A DNA stretch of 64,000 nucleotides from Stenotrophomonas sp. 704A1 (GTDB taxonomy: Bacteria; Pseudomonadota; Gammaproteobacteria; Xanthomonadales; Xanthomonadaceae), in assembly GCF_030549525.1 (NCBI RefSeq), contig NZ_CP130831.1, positions 3,683,501-3,747,500 of the forward strand. Reading direction: 5' to 3'. Below the pieces are notes generated by a model. That model had not been told where the DNA came from and made no database searches. It saw only the letters and a list, made by a program, of their open reading frames with translations. Positions 47,015-55,086 of the stretch are shown here, piece after piece. The position numbers were made by a program, and so were the translations under genes. Numbering within the stretch: position 1 is the stretch's first letter; each line of letters starts with the position of its first letter.

Positions 47015-47683
47015 ATGGCCGAGACCGACTTTAGCGACTTCATCCGCGCGAACTACGAGCTCCACGAATGGCGGCACGCTGTCGCCATCCTCAAGTCGGA
47101 CTTCCCAGACGAGTGGGCCGATATCCTGCGAATGCTGGAGGACTTCAGGCTCTATAAGGGCTGGATTGAGGTGGGCGGTGGCAACCGCTCTAACCTCGCC
47201 GCATGGGTTGACCACACGTTGGGCGAGCGGGGATGGGTAGAGACGAAGTTCAACACGCAGATCAAGGTTGATGAGATCACCAGGGACAGCCCAACCCACA
47301 AAGTGGATTGCTTCCGAAATCGGGTAGCGCTTGAGGTCGAATGGAACAACAAGGATCCGTTCTACGACCGTGACCTCAACAACTTTCGCCTGTTGTTTGA
47401 CTTGGGCGTGGTCAGTGTCGGGGTTATCTTCACCCGGGCCGACGAGCTGCAAGAGGTGTTCGACGCGATGGGTCGCGGCTCTTCTTACGGGAACAGCACC
47501 ACCCACATGGGCAAGCTGCTGCCGCGCGTGGAGGGTGGCAGCGGGGGCGGCTGCCCCCTGCTGGTCATCGGTATCAAGAAGTCCCTTTTGACCGACGCCG
47601 AGCCGCCCGCTGTGCCGAAGAAAGCGAAGGCGAAGAAGAAGCCCGCACCGGCTCCCCTTTTGGAGCCGCAGCGCGCGGACTAA
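47015..47683 (+). CDS. BglII-family type II restriction endonuclease
   Basis: 222 residues, the size of R.BglII. The catalytic motif HKVD...EVE places Asp98 nine residues before Glu107 and has Glu109 at the position of BglII Gln95, so the spacing agrees with the D-x8-E-x-Q active site of BglII, with Q replaced by E. The Lys/Pro-rich C-terminal tail (about 190-222) is low in complexity and is encoded over the 3' end of the opposing methyltransferase gene (110-bp overlap). BglII recognises AGATCT; the specificity of this protein is unknown. Confidence 0.72.
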   Translation: MAETDFSDFIRANYELHEWRHAVAILKSDFPDEWADILRMLEDFRLYKGWIEVGGGNRSNLAAWVDHTLGERGWVETKFNTQIKVDEITRDSPTHKVDCFRNRVALEVEWNNKDPFYDRDLNNFRLLFDLGVVSVGVIFTRADELQEVFDAMGRGSSYGNSTTHMGKLLPRVEGGSGGGCPLLVIGIKKSLLTDAEPPAVPKKAKAKKKPAPAPLLEPQRAD

Positions 47684-48413
47684 CCGACGGGCTCCGGTCT
47701 GCCTGCGAGTGATTGGCGTAGGTGTTCCAGGTCGGCGCGTAGTCGTCCGACTGGTTGCCCCACACGCTCCAGCCCTTGCGCGGGCCACGCGCGAACATCT
47801 CCAGGAATGGGCCAGGGCTACACGCCTCAATCAGCGGGTATTGCTCATCGGGCTTGCGGGAGTGCTCGCGCTTCTGCGTTGCTAGGAAGTTCACCTGCGT
47901 GCGGCCCGGGTCCAGCGTGCGCGCGTTCTTGCCCCGCACCCCGAACAACAGCAGTTCGGTGACGTTGCGGAAGTAGAAGCCCACCCCCCGGCCGTCTGGC
48001 CCGCCGTCCTTTCGGATCTTGTGCCACACGATGTTGGACTTGTAAGAGAACCCCCACGCCTTCATCACTTCCAGGCCTTCGGGTAGCAGCGCGTTGGGCA
48101 CCCACAGATACAGGTGCGCGGTGTCGGCCACGATTTCGGACACCGGCAGGGCCATGATTTCCGGCAAGTCCATCGTGCCGTAGCGGCTCAACCGCTTGTG
48201 TTCTGGGGCCATCTTCCCCGTGCGGTTCTGGAAGCGCCACGGCGGATCCGCCATCACGGTCTTAAAGCCCTTCGACGGGGCCAAGGCCTTGAGTTCTTGG
48301 GCCGCCTGCTGGGCGAGGTTTTTCTTGGACACTGGCGGGGGCATTGAGGGAGCAAAAAGATCCTCAATGGTCGCTGGCTGGAGTGCCAAAGGCAAGGGCA
48401 ATGAGCGCGTCAT
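47574..48413 (-). CDS. MT-A70-family adenine-specific DNA methyltransferase
   Basis: 279 residues. The DPPW catalytic motif is at residues 56-59 (MADPPWRFQ), followed by LYLWVPNALLPEGL and WHKIRKDGGPDGRG. MT-A70 enzymes make N6-methyladenine; some, such as M.MunI, belong to type II systems. It faces the BglII-type endonuclease gene and overlaps its 3' end by 110 bp, so both proteins end in low-complexity Ser/Pro/Lys tails encoded on opposite strands. Role: protects host DNA against the neighbouring endonuclease. Confidence 0.8.
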   Translation of the reverse strand: MTRSLPLPLALQPATIEDLFAPSMPPPVSKKNLAQQAAQELKALAPSKGFKTVMADPPWRFQNRTGKMAPEHKRLSRYGTMDLPEIMALPVSEIVADTAHLYLWVPNALLPEGLEVMKAWGFSYKSNIVWHKIRKDGGPDGRGVGFYFRNVTELLLFGVRGKNARTLDPGRTQVNFLATQKREHSRKPDEQYPLIEACSPGPFLEMFARGPRKGWSVWGNQSDDYAPTWNTYANHSQADRSPSVSPRAAAPKGEPVRASSSPSLSSAQRAARRRSKGTS

Positions 48414-48459
48414 GACTAAAGACTAGGAGGGCGCGCTCGCACCGGCTGCGACTGAAAAG

Positions 48460-49195
48460 AGAACGCCCCGGCCACCTTGACGAATGACCGGGGCGAGCTA
48501 CTTTGAAGGGAAGGCCCCCGGGTGAGTGAAGCCCGGAGGCGAGCTAGGCAGGTGATGACTGCCGAGCCCAGGCGCGGCCCCTAGGGTCACGATAACAAGC
48601 CAGGGCCCGACCGCAACCCCCCCTTCCCTCGTCTCCTCTCACTGCCTTGGTGCCCTAGGTAGCCGTAGCACGGTGCCCGGGTGAAACCGGGCCGCGCACA
48701 AGGAACGGGCGCCCCATTGAGGGGCTTGGGCTGACCACCACCGGAGTGAGCGGGCTTTGAAGCAGGGGGACAATAGGCGCTGTCTGGCCTTGCAACCTGC
48801 GCCTACCCAGGTAGTTCAAGCGTCGCAGAGGCGCGGGGAGTGCTCAATCTGGCCCCGCTCGTGTGCCCTGTCGCGATCCGACTGCCAAGGGGTTGTGGCC
48901 CAAGGAAGGAAGCTAGGATGACATTCCCCAGCGACGGCTGGGGAGCGGGCGAGCCCACTGGAGAGACGCCAGGCGAGAGCTTGGTGACAGGACCCAGAGC
49001 CGGCGCGGTTGGACCGCGTGAACCTGTCGTAGCGGTGTAGTCCATCTATCACCGTGCCCGACTGTCGGGCCACCTTCGAGGTGGTAACCAGCAGGGGCTA
49101 AGTCGCCCCGGCCGCCCTTAAGGCGGAGGTCCCGGGGAGACTTTGCCCTTCATCGTCGGGGGAGCGAAGCGGACCCGGCGATGAAGGGCAAAGCA
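48460..49195 (+). ncRNA. Candidate large structured RNA (ORF-poor hairpin array)
   Basis: The ~920 bp between the methyltransferase and integrase genes has no convincing ORF, yet nearly every 20-40 bp forms a stable hairpin: CGCCCCGG / CCGGGGCG; CTAGGG...CCCTAG (48580-48659) enclosing others; CCGGG-GTGAAA-style loop near 48680; TAGGCGC / GCGCCTA (48773-48806); CCCCAGC / GCTGGGG; GACAGG...CCTGTC enclosing CGCGGT / ACCGCG; GCCCGA / TCGGGC; CCACC-TTCG-AGGTGG; CCCCGG...CCGGGG. GTGA and GCGA (GNRA) loops point to the plus strand. The size recalls GOLLD or ROOL RNAs, but I cannot assign a class. Confidence 0.5.
49141..49193 (+). repeat. 20-bp hairpin at the end of the structured region
   Basis: CTTTGCCCTTCATCGTCGGG pairs with CCCGGCGATGAAGGGCAAAG across a 13-nt loop, with one G-T wobble. 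No U-tract follows, so it may be a terminal RNA stem rather than a simple terminator. The stretch 49196-49339 holds another hairpin, GGCTTTTC / GAAAAGCC, near the integrase 3' end. Confidence 0.7.
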
Positions 49196-49339
49196 GGGGG
49201 CGCTTTCGTTCTCCGTATCCCTGTTGCAGTTGCAGACACCAGACCCATGCAACCGCAATACCTGGCTTTTCCTTGCTCAAGAAAAGCCTTTGCATGCTCT
49301 GGAAAAGCAAACGGGCGAAATTTTTCGACGGCCCCTCTC

Positions 49340-50839
49340 CTACCGCTTGCGCTTCGTAGCCGCCACCCCTTTCAGTGCCCCCGCGAACTGCCCAGGCGTG
49401 TAAGCCGGCAGCGTCACCGGCGGCGAGAACTTCGCGAGCGTTGCCACCCGGTCCGGAAGCGTGCTGCGGTGGATGTAGTGCTTCTCCAGCACGGTCTGCC
49501 CCGCCGCGTGTCCCGTCAATGCGCCGATGGCAGCAGCGGACGCGCCGGCCGCGTCTAGACGGTCAGCGAGGGTGTGGCGGAAGCCGTGGAACCCCTGCCC
49601 CTTCTCTTCAATGCCCAGGCCCTTGATGTAGGCCGAGAACTGGCGCGACAACTGCCGGCCAAAGCCCAGCCCGGTGGAGTTCGGCAGGTTGGGGAACAAC
49701 TGCGCATGACCGGCGGCCTTGGCCTCATCGACATACGTCAAAAACCCAGCAGCAACCACCGGCTGGGCCAAGGGCACAAAGCGGCGGCTGTTCCTGTTTT
49801 TGACGCTCTGGCCCTTCGCTGCGGCCCGAATGTAGAAGCCAGGCACGCCATCGACCGTTTCCACGTCCTCCACGCGGAGCTGGGCCACCTCATTGACCCG
49901 CGCACCAGAGAACAGCCCCAGCATGGAGCCGAACCAGCGATGCGGGTATTTCGATGCCCAGGGCACGAACGCGGGGCCGAAGATGGCCCGCAGTTCATCA
50001 TCCGAAAACGGCGCGCCGCGGTCCTCGTTGTCGGGCGTGGCGACGGCGCGCACTCCCGCCAGGGGGTTGGTGGCCAAGTCTCCGGAAGCCACCAGCGACA
50101 CGAAGAACACGGACAAGCGCTGTCGGTGTTTCGCAATGGTCCACGCAGCTGGCGCGGGTTCGCCGTTCTTCTTCGCCAACTCGAAGACCTCAAGCACCGG
50201 AAGATCCCGATACTCGGGGCGCTTGGACGCGTTCGAAGGCCACCAGCGCACGGCGGCGAAGAAGGCGCGCACGTGCTCCTGTGTGAGTTCGGCCACCGGC
50301 GTGGATGCGCCTACCACTTCGGAGAACAGGCGCAGGGTGTGGCGGCTTTCCAGGATCGTCTTGGCATGTAGCCGAGCGCCCTCCAGGTCGCCCAGGTGTG
50401 CCGCGATTGCCATGGACAGGCGCAAGCGACGGCCGGCAGCGGCGGCGGCAATGCGGGCGCTGCTGGCGCTCACTTGAGCGCGGCGCTGCTCAGCCAGAGC
50501 CGAGAGCATCGCAACATCTTCGGCCGTGTCCAGCCGAGCGCGATCGATTTTCGTCCCGTCGGAGAAAGTGAGACCTTCCAGGATGAGATCCTTCCGGCCT
50601 GCCGCCTGTGCCGCTTCCAATGCCTTCTTCCAATCCACGGTCTGCCCCCTGCGCAGTGCGTCGAACGCATGAGAGAGTGCCACGGCCATGCATGCGGCGA
50701 CCAGTCGCGCCGCGTCCCCTGGAGGTAGATGGAGCGGACGCACGAGGAAGCGCGACCCCACGACGGGGCGCAAATCCATCGGCACGAGAAAGCGGGCATA
50801 GAGCCCGCTTGGACGCGAAAGAAGCAGGGGCTTCGGCAC
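49340..50839 (-). CDS. Tyrosine site-specific integrase
   Basis: 499 residues. The catalytic domain holds SGARVNEVAQLRVEDV (Arg), HGFRHTLADRLDAAG (His-x-x-Arg), TGHAAGQ (His) and the nucleophile region VLEKHYIHRS (Tyr). The N-terminal half is the arm and core-binding region. It starts at GTG 50839, two bases from the AAACGATACC arm sites at 50841, so integrase binding may repress its own gene. It lies next to the tRNA-Gly target, the normal orientation for tRNA-integrating elements. Confidence 0.92.
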   Translation of the reverse strand: MPKPLLLSRPSGLYARFLVPMDLRPVVGSRFLVRPLHLPPGDAARLVAACMAVALSHAFDALRRGQTVDWKKALEAAQAAGRKDLILEGLTFSDGTKIDRARLDTAEDVAMLSALAEQRRAQVSASSARIAAAAAGRRLRLSMAIAAHLGDLEGARLHAKTILESRHTLRLFSEVVGASTPVAELTQEHVRAFFAAVRWWPSNASKRPEYRDLPVLEVFELAKKNGEPAPAAWTIAKHRQRLSVFFVSLVASGDLATNPLAGVRAVATPDNEDRGAPFSDDELRAIFGPAFVPWASKYPHRWFGSMLGLFSGARVNEVAQLRVEDVETVDGVPGFYIRAAAKGQSVKNRNSRRFVPLAQPVVAAGFLTYVDEAKAAGHAQLFPNLPNSTGLGFGRQLSRQFSAYIKGLGIEEKGQGFHGFRHTLADRLDAAGASAAAIGALTGHAAGQTVLEKHYIHRSTLPDRVATLAKFSPPVTLPAYTPGQFAGALKGVAATKRKR

Positions 50840-50840
50840 G

Positions 50841-50863
50841 AAAACGATACCTCAAACGATACC
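50841..50863 (+). repeat. Integrase arm-type sites, proximal end
   Basis: Identical to the 23-bp block at 42049-42071: two AAACGATACC units separated by TC. It abuts the integrase start codon and overlaps its likely promoter. Confidence 0.75.
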
Positions 50864-50942
50864 TAAACGGGTCGCTTGAGAAGTCGTTTTTCTTGACTAA
50901 AACCCTTGCAAATTCATGCACTTAGGAGCATGATGGGTCTTG

Positions 50943-50962
50943 AGTGGAGCGGGTGATGGGAA
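50943..50962 (+). repeat. Proximal attachment site, 3' end of tRNA-Gly
   Basis: AGTGGAGCGGGTGATGGGAA covers the 3' end of the tRNA gene including its encoded CCA. It differs from the distal copy only by T at 50954. Confidence 0.85.
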
Positions 50963-51018
50963 TCGAACCCACGTCAGTAGCTTGGGAAGCTACAGCTCTA
51001 CCATTGAGCTACGCCCGC
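50945..51018 (-). tRNA. tRNA-Gly (CCC)
   Basis: 74 nt with encoded CCA. On the minus strand it starts GCGGGCG, has a D arm GCTCAATGGTAGAGC, an anticodon stem-loop GTAGC-TTCCCAA-GCTAC (anticodon CCC) and a T arm with GGTTCGATTCC. The acceptor stem has a C6-A67 mismatch, where the canonical tRNA has C6-G67. The distal att copy carries the base that would restore the pair. Confidence 0.95.
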
Positions 51019-51158
51019 GTTGCAGGATGAAAGTCTATGCGGAGCGGCCGGTGTTGCGCAATGGCGGCCACCACATCCGCCGGTCAGGGCCCGGCGCTGC
51101 CGTGCGACAACGGGGTCGGAGCCCTTCCCCTGCGGAAAGGGCCCCGCCCCCACCGGCA

Positions 51159-52991
51159 TCAGAAGCTGCCGCTGAAGCTGGCGAACAGCGTGGCGTCCTG
51201 CGCACGCTTCTGCAGGGTGGTCGCGCTCAGGCCGATATTGCTCTGCAGGCCGAACAGTTCCATGCGTGCGCCCAGGATGGCGGTGGCATAGTTCTTGTCG
51301 AAGTCCATGCCCGGCACGCGGTACATGCCCACCTCCGGCAGGCTCTGCACCCAGGCGCTGGCCTGCTTGGTGTCCTCGAACTCATGATCGTAGGTCACCT
51401 GCACGTACGGCTTGACGCTGCCGCCATCGAAACGGGCCTGCCAGCCGACGCGGCCGACGGTGGAATCAACGTCCTGCTTGCCGTAACCCAGCGCGGTGGC
51501 CAGCGTGCCGGCATCGGCGCTTTCGGTGTAACCGTCGATCTTCACCTGCTGCCAGATCACCGAGGCGATCGGGCCATGGCGGAAGCCACCTTCGGTGCCG
51601 AACTCATACCCGGCATTCAGCGCGGCGGTCAGGTTGCTGCCGTCCGGCGAGCCGCCATGTTCACGGGTGGCCGGGCCCAGCTGGACCTTGCGGTTCACGT
51701 CATAGGACAGCCAGGTGTAGCTGACCTGGCCATTGACCCAGATGCGATCGCCGTACCAGCCCGCAAACAGGCCGGCCGTAGTGTCCTTCTGGGTGAAATC
51801 GCCACGGCTGTTGCCGAAGTCGGCATTCAGGCGGCCGAAGCCGGCGAAACCACCGAAGACCATGCCATCGCGGGCCCAGTCGACACCGAACAGGCCGGCC
51901 GGGGCCAGGCCGTCGTACAGGTCGGCATGGTCGTGGCGCTGCATGTCACCGCGTACCCCGCCCCACCAGGACAGGCCGTCCGCCGGGCGCCCGGCCTGAT
52001 GCAGGCTGACCTGGTCCGCGCGCGAGCGGCCGATGGTCTGCGCCGAATGGGTCAGCACCTGCTGCAGGCGCGGACCTTCCAGGATTGAAATGGCGTACTG
52101 GCCCAGCATCTGGTGCGCCGCCGACGTCGGGTGCACATCATCGGCGAACAGGTAGGTGTTGGCGGCATCCGGGCGCGCATAGGCCAGCGGGCTGCAGGTC
52201 AGCGACGATGCGGTCAGGCAGGCGCGGCCGGTGACGTTGCTGAAACCATACCTGCCCGGGTTGGCGGTGATCTCATGCAGCAGGGTGTAGGTATCGAGCG
52301 GAATGAAGTCGATGCCGGCCTGCTTCAGGCCACCATACAGCGCGGTGTTGTAGGCGGTGGACAGGGCGGTACCCTGGGCTTGTCCGGCCGCACCGCGATC
52401 GATGAACCCGGGGGTGATGCCGACGTCAGGCAGGTTGGGCACCATCACGTACTGGGCACCGGCCTGCTTCAGGCTGGCCACGATGCCGATCTGCGTGGTC
52501 ACCGCCGCGCCGATCACCGCCGGCGCCTGGGCCGGGGCGGTGATCGAGAACAGATCATTGGCGCCGCCCCACACGGTGTACAGCGCATTCGGGTCGGCCT
52601 TGCCGCCATTGGCGGCCAGGTAATTGGCCATCTGCGTCTTCAGCGACGGCACCGGCACGTTGCCGAACGCCGGCTGGGTCAGATCGGTACCCACGCGGGC
52701 ACCACCGACGGCATGGTTGTCGCCGACCTGGCCGTTGCCGTTCGGACTGGCGTTGAGACCGTAATAGTCGGCCACGACCTGTGACCAGGCCAGGCCGGGA
52801 TTGGTGGTGAACTGGCCGGTGACCGGCCGCGCTTCGGGCGGCAGCAGCGGGCGGAAGTAGCCGCTGTCGGTGAGGCTGTCACCGAAGAACACGGTTCGGC
52901 TGAACGGGGATTCGCCTGCCATGGCCGGCAGCGCGGCCAGCGCGATTGCCGCTGCCATGAGGGAGCGGATCGGGCGTTTGCTGAGCAGCAT
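51159..52991 (-). CDS. Autotransporter GDSL esterase/lipase
   Basis: 610 residues. Signal peptide (to PAMA), then a GDSL hydrolase domain with TVFFGDSLTDSGYF (Ser), VWGGANDLFS (block III Gly-Asn) and ADDVHPTSAAHQ (Asp/His). The C-terminal ~250 residues form a 12-strand autotransporter barrel ending ...SFSGSF with the terminal Phe. It resembles EstA of Pseudomonas and similar secreted esterases that display the enzyme at the cell surface. The ATG at 52991 begins the signal. Confidence 0.9.
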   Translation of the reverse strand: MLLSKRPIRSLMAAAIALAALPAMAGESPFSRTVFFGDSLTDSGYFRPLLPPEARPVTGQFTTNPGLAWSQVVADYYGLNASPNGNGQVGDNHAVGGARVGTDLTQPAFGNVPVPSLKTQMANYLAANGGKADPNALYTVWGGANDLFSITAPAQAPAVIGAAVTTQIGIVASLKQAGAQYVMVPNLPDVGITPGFIDRGAAGQAQGTALSTAYNTALYGGLKQAGIDFIPLDTYTLLHEITANPGRYGFSNVTGRACLTASSLTCSPLAYARPDAANTYLFADDVHPTSAAHQMLGQYAISILEGPRLQQVLTHSAQTIGRSRADQVSLHQAGRPADGLSWWGGVRGDMQRHDHADLYDGLAPAGLFGVDWARDGMVFGGFAGFGRLNADFGNSRGDFTQKDTTAGLFAGWYGDRIWVNGQVSYTWLSYDVNRKVQLGPATREHGGSPDGSNLTAALNAGYEFGTEGGFRHGPIASVIWQQVKIDGYTESADAGTLATALGYGKQDVDSTVGRVGWQARFDGGSVKPYVQVTYDHEFEDTKQASAWVQSLPEVGMYRVPGMDFDKNYATAILGARMELFGLQSNIGLSATTLQKRAQDATLFASFSGSF

Positions 52992-53197
52992 GTTGAAACT
53001 CCTGTGGGGATGTCGTTGAGAACCCGGCACACGTACGCCGGCGCACGGTGCATGGTTTCACCGTGCCGCCCATTGCTCACGCTGCGCCGCCGCATGGATT
53101 GTCGCCGCTTGCAGGCCTGGCGGGCTGTGCCGAAGGTGGCGTGCACGGACGATTGCAACAGTTCCGATCCGGACAGGGGATCAGCGACAATGACGCC

Positions 53198-53398
53198 ATG
53201 AACATCCAGCTCAACGGCGAACCCCGTACCCTGCCCGCTTCGGCCACCCTGCTCGACCTGCTTGCGACCGAGCAGCTGCTGCAGCGGCGGGTCGCGGTGG
53301 AGGTCAACGGCGAGATCGTCAGCCGCAGCCGCCACGGCGAACACGTACTGGCCGAAGGAGACGTGGTGGAGATCGTGCACGCGCTCGGTGGGGGCTGA
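53198..53398 (+). CDS. thiS: Sulfur carrier protein ThiS
   Basis: 66 residues, ending in GlyGly (ALGGG) as needed for thiocarboxylation. It carries sulfur for the thiazole half of thiamine. Start MNIQLNGEPRTL, ATG 53198. It precedes thiG by 132 bp containing a palindromic repeat. No TPP riboswitch was recognised upstream. Confidence 0.93.
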   Translation: MNIQLNGEPRTLPASATLLDLLATEQLLQRRVAVEVNGEIVSRSRHGEHVLAEGDVVEIVHALGGG

Positions 53399-53421
53399 GG
53401 CAAGCCCCCGCGCGCTGCGTT

Positions 53422-53445
53422 CGCCGGGCATGGCCCGGCGCTGCC
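53422..53445 (-). repeat. GCAG-headed palindromic repeat
   Basis: On the minus strand GGCAGCGCCGGGC, then CAT, then GCCCGGCG. Same stem as the GTAG repeats but with a GCAG head, so it is probably a decayed copy. Lies between thiS and thiG. Confidence 0.5.
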
Positions 53446-53530
53446 GGGGCGGACACAGGGGAACGCCGGTCGTGCCCGGCGGTGCTGATGTGACGACCCC
53501 ATCTTCAGGCGGATAAGCGATAATCACGCC

Positions 53531-54325
53531 ATGAACGTTCATGTCTCCCCCGATTCGCTGGTGATCGCCGGCAAGACCTACGGCTCGCGGCTGCTGACCG
53601 GCACCGGCAAGTTCAAGGATCTGGAAGAAACCCGCCTGGCCACCGAGGCTGCTGGCGCCCGGATCGTCACCGTGGCCATCCGCCGCACCAACATCGGGCA
53701 GAACCCGGGCGAACCGAACCTGCTCGATGTACTGCCGCCGGACCGCTACACCATCCTGCCCAACACCGCCGGCTGCTACACCGCCGAGGACGCGGTGCGC
53801 ACCTGCCGCCTGGCCCGCGAGCTGCTGGACGGCCACAACCTGACCAAACTTGAAGTACTGGGCGACCAGAAGACCCTGTACCCGGACGTGATGCAGACCC
53901 TCAAGGCCGCCGAGCAGCTGGTCAAGGACGGCTTCGAGGTGATGGTCTACACCTCCGACGACCCGATCCTGGCCAAGCGCCTGGAAGAGATCGGCTGCGC
54001 CGCGGTGATGCCGCTGGCCGCGCCGATCGGCTCGGGCCTGGGCATCCAGAACAAGTACAACCTGCTGCAGATCATCGAAGACGCCAAGGTGCCGATCATC
54101 GTCGACGCCGGCGTGGGCACTGCCTCGGATGCGGCGATCGCGATGGAGCTGGGTTGCGACGGCGTACTGATGAACACCGCCATTGCCGGTGCACGCAACC
54201 CGGTGCTGATGGCCAGCGCGATGCGCAAGGCGGTCGAGGCCGGGCGCGAAGCGTTCCTGGCCGGCCGCATTCCGCGCAAGCGGTATGCCAGTGCCTCCTC
54301 GCCGGTTGATGGATTGATCGGCTGA
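53531..54325 (+). CDS. thiG: Thiazole synthase ThiG
   Basis: 264 residues, TIM barrel. Catalytic lysine region near [15 protein letters not shown] and the phosphate-binding end [26 protein letters not shown] loop are present. It forms the thiamine thiazole ring from DXP, ThiS thiocarboxylate and dehydroglycine. Its last base overlaps the trmB ATG (TGATG), so the two are coupled. Confidence 0.95.
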   Translation: MNVHVSPDSLVIAGKTYGSRLLTGTGKFKDLEETRLATEAAGARIVTVAIRRTNIGQNPGEPNLLDVLPPDRYTILPNTAGCYTAEDAVRTCRLARELLDGHNLTKLEVLGDQKTLYPDVMQTLKAAEQLVKDGFEVMVYTSDDPILAKRLEEIGCAAVMPLAAPIGSGLGIQNKYNLLQIIEDAKVPIIVDAGVGTASDAAIAMELGCDGVLMNTAIAGARNPVLMASAMRKAVEAGREAFLAGRIPRKRYASASSPVDGLIG

Positions 54326-55059
54326 TGACCAATCCTTTCGACAGCGCCGGGTCCAAGGCCCCGCCCAAGCCCTTCACCGTCAGCGAAGGCCGCCGTGAAG
54401 TGCGCAGCTTCGTGCTGCGCCAGGGCCGCTTCACCCCCGCCCAGCAGCGCGCGTTCGACGAACGCTGGCCGCGTTTCGGCATCGACTACAACGGCCAGCC
54501 GCGCGACCTGGATGCCACCTTCGGGCGCCCGGCGCACAAGGTGCTGGAAATCGGCTTCGGCAACGGCGCCGCGCTGCGCTTTGCCGCCCAGCATGACCCG
54601 TCGCGCGATTACATCGGCATCGAAGTGCACGCGCCCGGGGTGGGCCGGCTGCTGAACGCGCTGGCCGAGGACAACGCCGACCACGTGCGCCTGTATCACC
54701 ACGACGCGGTGGAAGTGCTGCAGAACGAGATCGCCGACGGTGCGCTGGACGAAGTGCGCATCTACTTCCCGGACCCGTGGCACAAGAAGCGCCACAACAA
54801 GCGGCGCCTGCTGCAGCCGGCGTTCGCCGAGCTGATCGTGCGCAAGCTGCGCCCGGGTGGCCGCCTGCACTGCGCCACCGACTGGGAAGACTATGCCGAG
54901 CAGATGTGGGACGTGCTCGACGCCACCGCCGGCCTGGTCAACCGTGCCGGTCCGCGCGGCAGCGTGCCGCGCCCGGATTGGCGCCCGCAGACCCACTTCG
55001 AGACCCGCGGCCAGAAGCTGGGCCACGGCGTCTGGGACCTGCTGTACGACCGCACCTGA
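54325..55059 (+). CDS. trmB: tRNA (guanine-N7-)-methyltransferase
   Basis: 244 residues. SAM-binding motif [12 protein letters not shown], then IGIEVHAPG, and the C-terminal [16 protein letters not shown] signature of TrmB. It methylates G46 of tRNAs. Translationally coupled to thiG, a common gene pair. Confidence 0.96.
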   Translation: MTNPFDSAGSKAPPKPFTVSEGRREVRSFVLRQGRFTPAQQRAFDERWPRFGIDYNGQPRDLDATFGRPAHKVLEIGFGNGAALRFAAQHDPSRDYIGIEVHAPGVGRLLNALAEDNADHVRLYHHDAVEVLQNEIADGALDEVRIYFPDPWHKKRHNKRRLLQPAFAELIVRKLRPGGRLHCATDWEDYAEQMWDVLDATAGLVNRAGPRGSVPRPDWRPQTHFETRGQKLGHGVWDLLYDRT

Positions 55060-55086
55060 CCATCGCCTGAGGACACCGCGCCCCAC

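Larger units (their letters stand above)
41968..50962. mobile_element. ~9 kb integrative mobilizable element in tRNA-Gly(CCC)
   Basis: The segment is bounded by a 20-bp direct repeat of the tRNA-Gly 3' end and contains, in order, a secreted HSHP protein, a PilV-like adhesin with a 70-residue protein and a traD-type gene, an RSF1010-like oriT, a MOBQ relaxase, a BglII-type restriction system, a structured non-coding stretch and a tyrosine integrase beside the tRNA. Two tandem AAACGATACC sites lie inside each end. There are no type IV secretion genes, so it would need a helper conjugation system. Confidence 0.85.

Noticed and set aside
48460..49195. RNase P RNA or a group II intron
   Set aside because: The conserved RNase P elements and a group II domain V sequence were not found, and no reverse transcriptase is present.
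48803..49310. Several short frames (66-125 codons) inside the structured region
   Set aside because: None has a good ribosome-binding site, known motif or consistent start, and they fall across hairpins.
52992..53197. A TPP riboswitch upstream of thiS
   Set aside because: No recognisable CTGAGA or related thi-box core was seen.
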